This document shows, in pieces, positions 23,780 to 35,464 of a stretch of 64,000 nucleotides of DNA. A program made the position numbers and the translations under genes. The stretch spans positions 12,338,817 through 12,402,816 of the forward strand of contig OY987249.1 of NCBI GenBank assembly GCA_963920765.1, read 5' to 3'. Under the pieces are notes generated by a model. That model was given only the letters and a program-made list of their open reading frames with translations, was not told where the DNA came from and did no database searches. Positions within the stretch are counted from its first letter, which is position 1. Every line of letters begins with the position of its first letter. This stretch comes from Ulota crispa. Its lineage: Eukaryota; Streptophyta; Bryopsida; Orthotrichales; Orthotrichaceae.

Positions 23780-24080
23780 ATATGACCCTCACAGATTATA
23801 AAAATCGAAGGTCAATGAGATGAACTTCTTGGGCACCCCTATTGCTGTAAGTTTTTTGTACAACCCTAAGGAGGATGGCGTGCATGCTTCGTTCCGTCAG
23901 GTTTGTGGCAAATGAGGTTGTCATAAAGCATTCGGAAGCTGAGATTGGAATCTCCAGCTGTGGGTTTTTCAGGCAGGGAGAAATACTGGAAAATGCTGGG
24001 CTTCCTCCTCCGGGTCCTATATAGGACCTCCACACTGTTCGCAGTACAAACTTCTCCAGGTCCTAGCCATTTTGGTCGAT

Positions 24081-24401
24081 GGGAAAATTTCATGGATACC
24101 CTGAACTTTGCCATATTTACATACAGTAGATACCCCTACTTTTCAGAAATTGCACAAAAACCCTTGAACCATAATTTTAGGCATTTATTTATTGTGCTCG
24201 TACTTTCTTCATGACCAATGTTGAAGAGAATATAATGAACAAAACAGAAACATCTCACGCACAAAGGAAGAAGAGAAGTGATATTCACAACAAAACAAAC
24301 ACCTTGAAAATTTTGGTCCAAAGGTATCTGTGCAATTTTTGAAAAAACAGGGGTGTCTGTGCAAATATTGCAAACTTCAGGGGTACGCATGAAAATTTCC
24401 C
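24081..24401. mobile_element. Mutator-like TIR MITE, family M5 (321 bp)
   Basis: The left end GGGAAAATTTCATGGATACC is mirrored by GGTACGCATGAAAATTTCCC (allowing mismatches). Flanks are TTGGTCGAT and TTGGTCTAT, a 9-base target duplication with one change. It is inserted in the third GT29 intron. Confidence 0.75.
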
Positions 24402-24801
24402 TTGGTCTATCTGCTAATCCCTGCTTTTGACCCTGAGCAGGACCAAATACTTCTCAGAGTCTCGTCAAGACCACAATCCTCTCCGAGGTCGAGCCTACTA
24501 CCAGCTCCTGGAGTGCCTTGGTGTAAGTTACACTGATACCCTCCTCACCGGGGTCAATCTGTCACTCCTCTCAGAAATTTTTACTGCAAAAATGTTGACA
24601 CTCGCTCTTTCGCAGGTGTTAAGAATCCACTCACCGATGCGCACGAAGCGCAAACAAGGCTGGTCGGCGGTCCCAAATCAACAACTGCTGGTTGAAGCTC
24701 GTGCAGCTGCTTTCAAGTTGAAGTGCCATCCACTGAAAGTAGGGTTGGGTCCTTTTGCTGCATGTGGTCCTTCTTGCATAGTTAATTATAAGATTATGTA
24801 A

Positions 24802-25100
24802 AGTTTTTATTTCAGTCAAACTTATACATACCCTTCCTAAAACAAAGTAGTGTTTACCTTCTGGAAGGTCTCATTGTAATAAAAGACACCTAGCTTTTGC
24901 CCATACATATTCATTTCAAGTTCTCTAGATTTTCACTATTTACATGATCATTCTATCAACTTCAAATAAACATACACATCATACTTTCTTTTCAAGAATC
25001 TTTTTTCTACAAAGTTGGACTTTCACCAAGGGGTGCCAGCATTGTAATGCAAGGCAAGGTGGGAGGGGTTTTAGGGTTTATGGTTCACAGAAGTAAAGAG
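24802..25100. other. Short spacer between GT29 and P450 A 3' ends
   Basis: The two genes converge here, separated by 299 bases. The sequence aligns with 41935-43167 downstream of P450 B once the T1 element at 42060 is removed (TACATACCCTTC.TAAA, GTAGTGTTTAC, GTCTCATTGTA). Polyadenylation signals of both genes should lie here; I cannot assign one securely. Confidence 0.55.
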
Positions 25101-28100
25101 CTAGCCTTGGTAGCAATGGAGCGGCAACCGAGGAGTCATGACAGCAACCAAGGGATCGCTTTTTGGCAGTGCCAAGGTAGGAAGAGCCTCCGTCAAAGTC
25201 AGTCCCTTTGGCACCCACTCAAAGGCGTGTAGCAAGCTTGCCACTTGGAAATGCACCGCCACATAAGCCAACCCCATGCCTGGACACATGCGCCGTCCGG
25301 ATCCAAATGGCAAAAACTCGTAATGCTGCCCTTGGAACGTCGTGGCTTTAGTTGCGGCTCCCTCCAAGAACCTCTCTGGCATAAACTCTAGCGGCCTCTC
25401 CCAACTTCGTCCAATGGCCCACACATTCACAAGCAGGCGTGTTTGTGCGGGGATGTCGTAGCCAAAGGCTGTGGTGGCAGTCTTGTTTTGGTGAGGAATG
25501 AGCAATGGTACCGGTGGGTGCAGACGCAACGTCTCCTTAATAATTGCTTGGATGTATTTGAGATTAGGAATGTCTGTTTCTAGCACTATGCGGTCGCGGC
25601 CCACCACACAATCAAGCTCGGATCTCACTTTGCTTGCCACCATTGGATTGTGCAGCACCTCTGATATCGCCCACTCAGTCGTTTCTGATGTTGTGCTTGT
25701 CCCCGCCGATAACAAATCCTAACCAATGACAAAAAACAAACCCATCACGGCAACTCAATCATCCAGTGCTTTACAAGGAACGATTTCAAAACAACATGAC
25801 ATTCAAGGGTTTAGAATTTAGAGTTTCGTCACGTCTTTGCTGGTCGGACGTCTATTTGCATATTCTTCTCAAATGTAAAGGGTAATGTTTGATGAAGAAA
25901 GCACTGCGGAGTAAAATGGGCAGATGCAGAAGGCCAACATTACATAGTAATCCATTTTTCCATGTGGTGCTCTCTTCATCAAGCACTACCCTACCCAATC
26001 CAACTCAAACTACAATTGACTACACAAATTCTCTAGAAAGTTGAGTTTTGCAAATGAATATGTGTGGGTTATGAATTGGAAATATTCTTGCAATGGTTTA
26101 CAAAAACAAAGTATCCCTTGACATCAACTTCACAAAGAATAATTATGTATTGATTACAAGGAAATGACAATTTAAGAGAGGTAGGTTTGTATGGTTTTGG
26201 CTTTAGAGTTTGCAAGTTTTATACCCAAATGATGCCTTTGACATGTTCTTCGGTAACTTCAGTCTGGGAGCTATTTTGCTCCTCCAGCAAAATATCTAGG
26301 AGTGCCTTTTGCCCATCGTCCGTCAAGGGCTTCCTTTGCCGCTCCTCAAGATGTTGATCAAGTATCTTCCCATAAAAGCAATCCATTTGATCTCGGAGTT
26401 CCTTAAATTGCTTGCGAAATCCTTGAGGGTCAAACCACTTTGGCAAATTGAAAAAGTCTCCAAGGTAAACAGTGCTAAAGCACACATTCACTTTTGCAAC
26501 AATCTCCACAAAATCCTGCATCAACAAGGATGCAAAGCAAAAGTATATAAGCTTATACCAAGACAAGGAAATCACTAGTAGGGTAAACTTCCATGATGTA
26601 TTGGCCATGATGATTGAGATTTCCCAAATTGAGATGCTTCAAATTTCTTGTGCTTCTTGCAAGAAATTTATTGGAAAACCATTTCCAATTTCCAATTTAG
26701 TTGCTTTTTACTACACCTTCAAATATTTTTCTTCAATTCTTTTGTCAACTATTATTATTTTTGAAATCCCAAAACAATATGGAAGTGCACCTTTAAAACG
26801 TGGTTTGAATGAATCAAAGCTTTACCATGTTGTTGAGAAATCAAAAATTCATTTGTTCATAGTATTACATAACAATCATGGTAATCTCATCCTCCTTGAT
26901 TAGTACTCTTTTTTGAGTTTACTAAACATTCACTTACAAAAAATTGTTATTTGAACTTCATATGAATTGGTATCCATTTCATTGGATACATGATAAGAAA
27001 TTCTCAACTTACTACTTTGTATTTTTGTATTAGAGGCTAGATACAGTTATGCAAATATTAAAGATTGTTTATTACAAAAGACTTCCGGACAAGCTTGGCA
27101 AATTTTCTAATGTTATATTTAAAAACAATAGATTCATACAATTGCCAATTGACCCTTATAATTTCGTATAAGTTCAAAGTTTGGCAATATAAACCACGTT
27201 ACGAGAATGTTACTTAGTGTGATATTAGCATCTTTCACATTATATTGACGTCTATAAAGTTAATATGAAGTCAATGTCAACAAGATCTCAATCTAATCAT
27301 GCTCTACTATGTCAAATAGAAGGACCCAAAACAAAGTCCGTATTGACACTGTTTCCACAATAAAACTATACTGCCATTGAAATTTCGACTACCAATTTCT
27401 CTACATCAGTTCCATGCAGTTGGAACAACAGATATTTTTGTAATGCGACTTCATATCATTAACAGAAACGACCCAAAATCGAACGATTGAGCTTGTGTTC
27501 CACATGCTAGGTTGTCAGCAAGTTTTGCAAACTTCGGAAAGACAAAACAAAAGAAACACCACTGGTACCTGGATCAGTTGATTAAAATTGGGGTCCTCCT
27601 CGCCCAGGAACCGTCTGTTCAGGATCATGCGCGACAGCACGTTGGAGCTCATGATGTTCAAGTGCGCGTTGAGTTTGGTTGGAGCAGGCGCCTCGCGAAA
27701 CAGTCTCTGGAGCATGGAGGACATTTCGTCGCTTCGGATATGGCTGGACATGTCCAAGCGCTTGCCGGACATCAGCTCTGCCATCAAAACCTTGCGGAGG
27801 TGCCGAGTCACGGGCGTGATGCTGTGAAGCACCATATCTGCAGTGAAAAGAGATTGCCAAGCCATGGCGGCAAGAGCACACTTAGCTTGAAACCTGAGAA
27901 ATTTGACTAGAAAATATGGTCAGTGTAACGATTGTGATCAACATGATGCCTTGGAACTAAAACCAAGACCTAATAAATTGCCTGCTCAGTGCTTTTTGAT
28001 CTCTAGTTTCATCACTTGGTTTGAATCGTGGAAAAATAGGACCAATGTCAAGGATTTGTTAGTATTGATACAAATTCCGGAAGAGAATAGCATAAATTTG

Positions 28101-28965
28101 CCCTTGCTGAGAGCTATTCTCCATACAGGAATCGGAGGTGGCATTCCTGAGGCACGGAGGGTGGTAGTATTGCGCACCTCCAGGCAGTATGACCTCGGCA
28201 GATTGGGTCGGCGGGCGCGAGGAGAAGTTGGCATCCTGGAACTTGAGAAATTCTTTGGCAGCGTCGGGCGAGGTGGCCACAATGCACAGGCGCTGCCCCA
28301 GCCAGACCGACATCACCGGCCCATGCTTTTGGGCCAATTTGTGCAAGCTCCAGTGGGGGCGCTTGCCCAGCAAGTGCAATGACCCCACGACGGGCCACGC
28401 TCTCGGTCCCGGTGGCAGCTTCAGCTTGGGTTGGCTCCAGAGCAGCCTGCTGACCTGAATCACCAACAGCGCCACTACCACGACCTGCACGCATTCACTC
28501 GTAGGCCCGGTGTCATCAGTCACACAGGGCTCGGGCTCCGCACATTTTGATACTACAATCCTATCCTCAAACAAACTAGCCCCTCCTAGAGTTTCGAACT
28601 GTCTGCATTCCACGTTCTTGAAGAACTACCTTCGACACCAATCATCAAGAAGAATCAGTGGATATAGTACAACCAGCTAGCATGTCAATCCATTTCCCTA
28701 GAATGTCGATTCAATAGCACGATATGTCGAAGTCACTTCAAAGTACAAAGGAAGTGGCGTAGTTGCGGAGGAATGACAGACGTCAGGTTGTGTTCGTAGT
28801 ACCGGTAAAGACCACCTTATACGGCGTTCATTGATCAGCTTAGTGTGTATTAATCTGCGGTCGAACAACAAAGGATTTGCTATATCGGAGGCTGTAGAAA
28901 ACATGAACGAAAGGAAAGGAAGCTAGAAGAGCTTGACTTACTACGAGGAGAGCCTCAGCTGCCAT
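25101..28965 (-). CDS. Cytochrome P450, A-type (CYP71-clan-like), copy A, intact
   Basis: Predicted 502-aa ER-anchored haem-thiolate monooxygenase; substrate unknown. Exons on the minus strand: 28965-28942 (MAAEALLV only), 28484-28178, 27837-27569, 26515-26225, 25718-25101. All introns are GT-AG and the frame stays open throughout. Residues 9-24 form the hydrophobic anchor, followed by the proline hinge PPGP (32-35). The I-helix reads AGTSTT (302-307), with Ser where an acidic residue is usual. ExxR is ETLR (359-362), PERF is at 411-414, and the haem loop FLPFGSGRRMCPG has its ligand at Cys442. The C-helix motif has WR replaced by TRHLRK. The start is chosen because the same tiny exon, donor and leader are conserved in copies B and C. 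Four introns are more than usual for A-type P450s. Family call is firm; CYP family number is not assignable. Confidence 0.9.
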
Positions 28966-29265
28966 AGTCGATGATGACACTATCGGCTGCATAGCCTGCA
29001 TGGATGCAGTTGATGATTTCAGCTCCGTGGTGCAGATTTCTCAAATCCCACCTATTTGTGAGGCGAAGCCGAGCTCTCCCAAGGTGCACGCGCCTTTGGA
29101 CAATCAAAGCGCCTTCGATGCAGATCTACCCCGGCGTCTACCCCGGCGTCTTTATTCGCAGAGAGTCCGACGGTGGAAGTGTTGGTGGAAGATGCTTCAC
29201 GCGACGGTGGTGCAATCATGCGGTGGACCGGGGTCTCGTAGAGGCTTGAGAGCAATGGTCGGAAT
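28966..29265 (-). promoter_or_regulatory. Conserved 5' leader/promoter region of P450 A
   Basis: About 300 bases upstream of the start are conserved in copy B (49502-49790) and, as far as the window reaches, copy C (63911-64000). Shared words are GAGCTGAAATC/GAGCTGAGATC, CTGCACCACGG and GGTGGGATTTGAGAAATCTG (minus strand). It is more GC-rich than its surroundings. The conservation across copies with rearranged distal flanks suggests leader or proximal promoter. Confidence 0.6.
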
Positions 29266-29945
29266 GACCAGGCTATCCACAGTAGACAAAATCAGCTGGC
29301 TGAAATTGGAGGAAAATGAAAAAAAAAAAATCCGGTTGAAACTTAAAAAGACTGTTAACAACCGGCTACAGTTTCCAAAAATAAGACAATTTTAAGAATA
29401 ATCTGGATCGTGCCCGGGAAAAACCGGTCGAACTCGGGAAACACCGAGCTAGTTTCAGCTGGTGAAGCTCAAAACAAATATCACCGCTGAATGCTCTGCG
29501 AGTCTGCGTGAGAGCTCAATCTCTGCGCTTATAATAGGAATTTTTAAATGTCGTCAGATTCTTTCGACAGGCTTTCGACAGGCTTTCGACAGCCCTGAAA
29601 TTGGCACCGACGTTGCTGACATACATGTCTTGCAGTTGGGCTAAATATTTGTATCTTTGCCAAAGTCACGTCGCCTGTCAATTGTCAAGCCTGACAAATC
29701 TGATACTTACAGTTGTTGGGGAGTTTTTGGCGTCGACTTCCCTCACTGCACTGGTGGCCTGGATTCGGACATGGTGATCAGCGTTTTTCGATATCGATGT
29801 ACAGTACAAGACAACATAAAGCCACAGTTCCTTCCAACCGTACGAGACGCTTATAGCACCCAGCATGGCCGCTTTATACTAGGTGTGAATGCCCTTTTAG
29901 GCCTTCAGGGGTCATGTCCCCGGATCCGTCATTGATTGTTTAATA
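29266..29945 (-). other. Distal 5' flank of P450 A, shared with B and D units
   Basis: This aligns with B segments 50765-50873, 51524-51636 and 52583-52985, between which B carries insertions, and with 129-340. Notable blocks are a poly-A/CCGGTTGAAAC segment, CGTGCCCGGGAAAAACCGG and a near-invariant ~190 bases at 29745-29938. The near-identity of that last block between A and B exceeds that of the flanks around it. Confidence 0.6.
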
Positions 29946-30614
29946 GGGGTTTCAGATATCTCAAAAGAATGGTGAACAAATGGTTGTAAACGAGCTTTTC
30001 GTGAACTAGTTTTTGTTCATGGTGAACATGAAGCTACAAAAGTGAACAACCCATGAGGACCTCCAAGAGGTCCTCATGGCTCGTTCACACGTGAACGACT
30101 TGAAGCCTCTCTTTCTTAGTCTCTCTCGCTAGCTCAGCTCTGTTGCTCTCGCATTTGCGTTTGTTTGTGTTGTTGCTCCCGCGCCCACGCATGTTTGTGT
30201 TGTTGCCTGTTTGTGTTGTTTGTGTTGTTGCCCGCCTCTCGACTCTTGCTCCGTGCCTTTGGCTCTTGCTCTGCGCCTCTAGATAGTTCCAATGCAAAGT
30301 TGATTGCCGAATCAAGGTCATTCAAGGAATCGCAATGCGCAAGAAGCGACAATAGTTGAGTTAAAGAGATCTTGATTAGAAGCAAACAATTGTGGAGATG
30401 AAGGGTTCTAGATTAGAAGCAACAATGGTGGAGTTGAAGGGATCCGTACGAGATTGATAATTGTGGGCAAAGTTGAAAGGGTGGTGAGTAGTTCACGACA
30501 ATTTGGATATTTGAATGGGTGATTGCGAGGACATGAACAGTGGCTTGACTAACTTGTTCACCAATTTCATTCACGTGAACGAAAATGCTAGTGAACGGCA
30601 TATATGAAACTCCC
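29946..30614. mobile_element. TIR element, unclassified, with GC-rich interior (669 bp)
   Basis: The left end GGGGTTTCAGATAT is mirrored by ATATATGAAACTCCC, and TAATA lies on both sides. The B flank at about 52980-52995 is the unfilled equivalent. Inside are a perfect palindrome (CATGAGGACCTC, 3-base loop, complement; 30051-30077), another ACGTGAACG-type motif near each end, and GTTTGTGTTGTTG repeats at 30160-30230. Confidence 0.65.
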
Positions 30615-30859
30615 TAATAATAGAAATTTGTGAAAAGCAAAGGTAGGGTATAGTGGTCAATACCATTTTTTATTGTAATACAAAGCCTTACATTAGAAGT
30701 GACAGCAATGAAAATTAGGGGCCATTTTATTCAAAATTGAGCCCAAATGACCTCAAGAACGGTCCCAAGCCTCCATTATTATGTGGCTATGTGAGTATAA
30801 TGGAGGCTAATTGCCTAATTCTCATGTGTGTAAAGGCCTTATGACCAAACAATTAAGGT

Positions 30860-32489
30860 CACTGGGTGATGGCACAATCAAGGTAACCAAAAAGGATTGC
30901 TTAGGCCTAATTTGGCCATATCCATGATATTTTTGCTATTTATTATGTCTTATTAGATAGTGCTTTGTTATTTATTTTTTGGCAAGAAGTTGCTTATACT
31001 TGTAAATTAGTAGAAAAAAATACACTTTTTCAAAAGATGCATGTTATCATGTCCAAATGAGCAATTTTGTGAGAAGTTCCGGAATTGTCTCATTTCATTA
31101 AAATGAAGTAAAGGACTCATCCAGACTACAAATTTGGTTAGTAGGAATTAGGTTAATGCATCTATAGTTGTGCAAGGGTATTTGCAAGCTATGGGTTTCC
31201 ATTTGTGGCAAAAAAAAGTCCTTTTTTAGTACACAATGGAGTATTTTTGTGTTCCCAATGAGAATTCTCCCTCTTCTCAATGAAAGTTCCAAATTCCAAA
31301 AGTTGGCCACCCTAGTTTATGCCATTCTAAAACACTTAAGAAAAGAAAAATACTAAAAAAAATGATTTAACTTAGAGAAATCAATGTCCAAAATTTTTAG
31401 TCATTCAGGAGCACATTGTGTTTACAATGAGAATTCTCCCTCTTCTCAATGAGAGTTTCAAATTCCAAAGGTTGACCACCCTAGTTTATGCCATTTTAAG
31501 AAACTTGAAAAGAAAAACACAAAAAAAAAAGATTTAACTTGGAGAAATCAATCCCCCAAAAAAGGCCAAAAATTGCAGTCTTTCAAGAGCACACAAAAGT
31601 CCTTTTCTCCAAAATGTAAATTACATTCATTAAAAATTTATTCCAAAATGTAATCATCCCAATCCTCCAATAATGATGCCAAAAGATTGTGCCCATATTA
31701 CAAGTCTACATATCAATTCAAGAGTCCTTTTTAGCAAGAAAAAAACATTGTGACAGTTTTAGGAGCCATGTTCAAAAGTCTTATTCTCTTATCACATTAG
31801 AGATGTATACTTTGTTTTGGTGGAAATTGGATCATCAACAAGTCTACTTTCTAAATATGAGTCCTTTCTCTCTTAAAGACTTCATTTTTCAATGAAAGTA
31901 GATCCATTTGCTAAAAAACCCTTCATTTTTACCCTTGTGACTTACATAGTAGTCACCCTTTTTCTTGCATCCTCCCACAAGCTTTTGTGGTCCATGAATT
32001 TAAAGTGTACTAGTCCATACATTATTACAATTAGTTGTTATGAATTCTTTTAGGGATAGTTTCATGCCAATTTTTCCACGTCCAATAAAGAACATTAAAA
32101 ATTTGTAGTTTTTTCTAAAAGTGGCAAAAGCATGCACATATACTTGTTTTTAGGTGCACATTTGGTCAAAATGATTAAATGTTACTAATTCATTTTAGGG
32201 AGCCATTACAAATTACAAGTCAAAAAAAGTCCGGATTAGGACATTTGGGGTCTAATCACTTTTATGGTGTGAAAAAAAAAACAAGAAAGTCCTTTTGATG
32301 AAAGGAACACTTTCTAAATGAATGTCTTTACGTAAGGAGGGCTTAAGAAAAAATGCCTCATCACTTGCAAGTTCAATTTTTTTTCTAAACAAAAATAATC
32401 AGGACCCACTAATAGAAGTGAAATGATAGTGCTTTTTGAAGGATGGCAAGTCCTTTTTGGGGTACCCTAATTGTGCCATCACCCCACTG
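30860..32489 (+). mobile_element. TIR element (about 1630 bp), family M8
   Basis: The ends are CACTGGGTGATGGCACAAT and ATTGTGCCATCACCCCACTG. The unit B flank near 53519 reads GGTCAC directly followed by GAGAACAAACTTTG and is the unfilled site. A shorter inverted copy is at about 54651-55484. No transposase frame is recognised; a partial internal duplication of GAGAATTCTCCCTCTTCTCA occurs near 31260 and 31430. Confidence 0.65.
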
Positions 32490-32631
32490 GAACAAGTTTT
32501 GGAAAATTCAAGAGAAAAGGGATAAAAAAAAAGGATCAAGGGGAGTTGTTGATATATTTACTCCATCCTAGGGTGTTGAGTGTTTCAAAAAACTGACTAT
32601 TTTCTATTCAAAAAAATATGTTTAACCCCTA

Positions 32632-33546
32632 AAGGACCAAGCCCTTTTCTCTGTGAAAAAGAGTGAAAATTGCCACTTTTGGGGGATGAAAGGAATGGTA
32701 AGTTTATTTTTTATTTTTTGAAATCTAACCATAAGATGTTGCTCTAGACAATATGAGGCACTTGGGAAAAAAATGAGCTTATTCCAAATGAAAAGAAGTA
32801 AGATATTTACATGTGAAGTGAAGAAAACAATTTTTTTTTGTAGTGCCCAAAAATTTCAAAAGCCATTGACCACTTCTATATCAAATAATATGCTCTATGC
32901 AAAGTTGAAGTTTTTTTCCCCATGTAGAAGACCAAGTTAGGTATGTGTAGGAGAATTTTCAAATCAATTAGAACTATACAACACATGGGAAAAAATAGAA
33001 AGTAAAAAGAAGTAGAGATTGAATCAAAACACTAATAAAATTGTTAAGAATTTAATTTTTAAAATGAAAAATGCAAATCCCAACGGTTATAATGTTGTGA
33101 TAAACAATCTACATCCTTTGGTAATGTTTTTTTTCCAAAATAATGAAAATTGACTAAAATAAAGGACTTAAAAGTTTATTTTAGAGTAGAGAATTTAGAA
33201 TTGCTTGCAAACAAAAACTCCTCCTAACTTTCATCTCATCTATCAAAATAGACTGATTCAAAGCTCCCCACATCTATATAAGTCTAAAGAACCTATTCTA
33301 GATTTTTATTTGAAAGAAATGAAATTTTTTAAGAAGTCTTTGGCTGCTCAAGGAGCAGTATTTTCCAGATTTTCATGCATTCTTCAATAAATGTCGGAAT
33401 GAAGAAATAATTTCATGCCCACATAGATCTTTGAATTATTGACTTTTAATAAAAGTTTCAAAAAATCACGCAAAATAGTTTAGCAATAGGTACATTCCCA
33501 AAACCCCATTTGTCCTCCAAAGGGACAATGGTCCTTTAGGGGTTAA
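32632..33546 (+). mobile_element. TTAA element, type T1, best-preserved ends (915 bp)
   Basis: The left end TTAACCCCTAAAGGACCA and right end TGGTCCTTTAGGGGTTAA form a perfect 18-bp TIR including TTAA. The interior aligns with 503-1442 and 42060-42976. No transposase is present. Confidence 0.88.
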
Positions 33547-33550
33547 TCAA

Positions 33551-34672
33551 GAGAAAATATCAAAAATAGGCATGACAATTGGTTGTATTTTGAAAACAAG
33601 CTTGACAATTTAGAAATATTGAAAATAAGCCTCATCTAGGTCCTGTGTTTTCGCGGTTGATTTCTTTCAATTCCCAAACCAGTTTATCATGGAAATTTTT
33701 CCATTATTTTCTCTATTACATATTATAAATATTGAAAAAATAGAATTTCAACCGGGTTTTCAGCCAACGTTTACAAATTGCAAACGTTTTTTTCTCATTT
33801 CAACTAGCTAGCTTTGAACTAGCTAGTAGTTCTTCCCAAACCGCCTTATTGTATATCAAAAGTAGGCCTTGCAACTTTTGTGCATGTTTATTTATGGGAA
33901 TTGATATGAGCACACCCGGGGTTTGATATATGCACACAAGGAGAGGGGTAAATTTTCCATCAACAAGCTGAATTTGGAAGTTTAAAATTCAGATTTGGAT
34001 TTAGAGACCATGATTTAGTTTAGAACCACAATGGAGGTTACAACTAAACAAAGTCCAAAAGAAAGCTTAACTTTTTTTACAAACAAGGGTAAAAGTAATA
34101 ATTTGCCCTATAGCTAAGCTTTTCCATTGGGCTTAGTTCGATTGTAACCTTTGTTGTGGTTCTAAACTAAATCATGGCCTCTAAATCTAAATCTAAATTT
34201 CAAACTTCCAAATTTAGCTTGTTGATGTCTTGATGGTAAACATGTAAAATTTACCCCTCTCTTTATATGCATATATCAAACCCCGGGTGTGTTCATATCA
34301 ATTTCCATAAATAAACATGCACAAAATTTTGGTCACCTTAGTTGCAATGCCTACTTTTTATGTATGATGAGGCAGTCCAGGAAGAACCAATAGCTAGTTC
34401 AAAGCTAACCAGTTGAAATGAGAAAAACCATTTGCAATTTGTAAACATTGGCTAAAAAGCCGGTTGAAAATTTGTTTTTTTCAATATTTATAGTATCATA
34501 GTATGTAATAGAGAAAATATTGAAAAAAATTCTTTGATAAACTAGTTTGCGAATTGAAGGAAATCAACCGCAAAAACTTAGAACCCAAATGAGGCCTATT
34601 TTTGATATTTCTGAATTGTTAGTCTTGTTTTTGAAATGCGGCCAATTGTCAGACCTATTCTTGATATTTCCC
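33551..34672. mobile_element. Large palindromic element (1122 bp), extended M4
   Basis: Two arms of roughly 540 bases are inverted repeats; examples are GTGCATGTTTATTTATGG against CCATAAATAAACATGCAC, and TTTACAAATTGCAAACG against GCAATTTGTAAACA. The inner ~410 bases match the M4 MITEs, and the outer arms hold M7 repeat sequence. GTTAATCAA (33542-33550) and TTTAATCAA (34673-34681) flank it, a 9-base duplication with one change. Confidence 0.75.
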
Positions 34673-34989
34673 TTTAATCAAATCTTACAATGGTCCATGG
34701 ATCAAGAATTGGCTGCATATTTTTGAATGACTCAACTTTTGAATGTTGGGATTGTCTATTTATTTTAAAATGTTGCAACAATTTCAAACTTTACCAAAAT
34801 CTACGAATTTTTTTTGACATTTGGTATGTAATAAACCTCCTTCTATTAATATTATAATATTGAAATTTGATGTAACTTACAGAGTTACAATGTCAAAATA
34901 AATTTTAGAAGGTGATTACAATTTCATAAAAAATCCATGGTAGCAGGATTGTCCTTTAATCCATACATGACAAGGCTGATGAGTTTAAT

Positions 34990-35339
34990 CTACTAATTAA
35001 AAAAAACATCATGTATGACAAAAAAATTCTTTATCGTCTAAATATTTTGAGAAGTGATCATAAATATGTGGTGCATCATGGAAGGCAAAACATAACCTTG
35101 CCAATGTATTCATATTTTTCATTAACCCAAATTGTGAGAAGATCTTACAACATGGTGTTAGGTCCCATGTTGCCCTTCTTGTAATTTTCATAAGGTTAGT
35201 ATGCATTATTGACTACTTGATTTCTACAACTTTCACAAATATTATTATAATGGGTGGACACTTGCCAAACTATTATAGAGCACTATAGAGCTACTATAGA
35301 TGGGCAGTCACAATGACCAACCAATCTTTCAAGGGTTAA
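34990..35339 (+). mobile_element. TTAA element, type T7, second copy (left end uncertain)
   Basis: The right end is TTTCAAGGGTTAA. The interior matches 13966-14353, including the TGGTGTTAGGTCCCA region and a transversed 3' block (TGGGCAGTCAC). The left end is not resolved. Confidence 0.5.
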
Positions 35340-35464
35340 GAGTTAACTCCCAAAATAACACAAGGTACTATTGTGACCAAAACATAAGGGTTTTGGCATA
35401 TTCCTTGATGTTCCGCAGCTCAAATTCAATTAGGGTTTTTTGTATGGTGTACCACCACCTTCTT

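Larger units (their letters stand above)
22876..24801 (+). pseudogene. GT29 sialyltransferase-like protein, C-terminal part, probably broken
   Basis: Five exons fit a plant GT29 (sialyltransferase-like, SIA1/SIA2 type) protein, a Golgi type II membrane family whose plant substrates are unclear. Exons: 22876-22966, 23099-23157, 23272-23402, 24441-24522, 24616-24801 (stop TAA). Recognisable pieces are the VGWKRTFRLL block, [23 protein letters not shown] followed across an intron by WTKYFSESR, GRAYYQLLECLG and RIHSPMR. All phases agree, including codons split at 22966/23099 and 23402/24441. Two problems are visible. After exon 2 the expected donor reads GA instead of GT (23158), and no exon for the N-terminal half or large sialyl motif is seen upstream, where MITEs crowd. 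The third intron holds two MITEs. It may be a dead fragment or a gene with distant 5' exons. The family call is firm; the pseudogene status is less so. Confidence 0.7.

Noticed and set aside
27512-28458. Plus-strand frames of 80-160 codons opposite the P450 exons
   Set aside because: They are antisense shadows of GC-rich P450 exons, and the same effect occurs at 43387, 57919, 61157 and 62250.
29657-29935. 90-92 codon plus-strand frame in the near-invariant flank block, repeated at 52707
   Set aside because: The start and N-terminal part differ between copies, and no domain is recognisable. The conservation is at DNA level and may reflect conversion or mobility.
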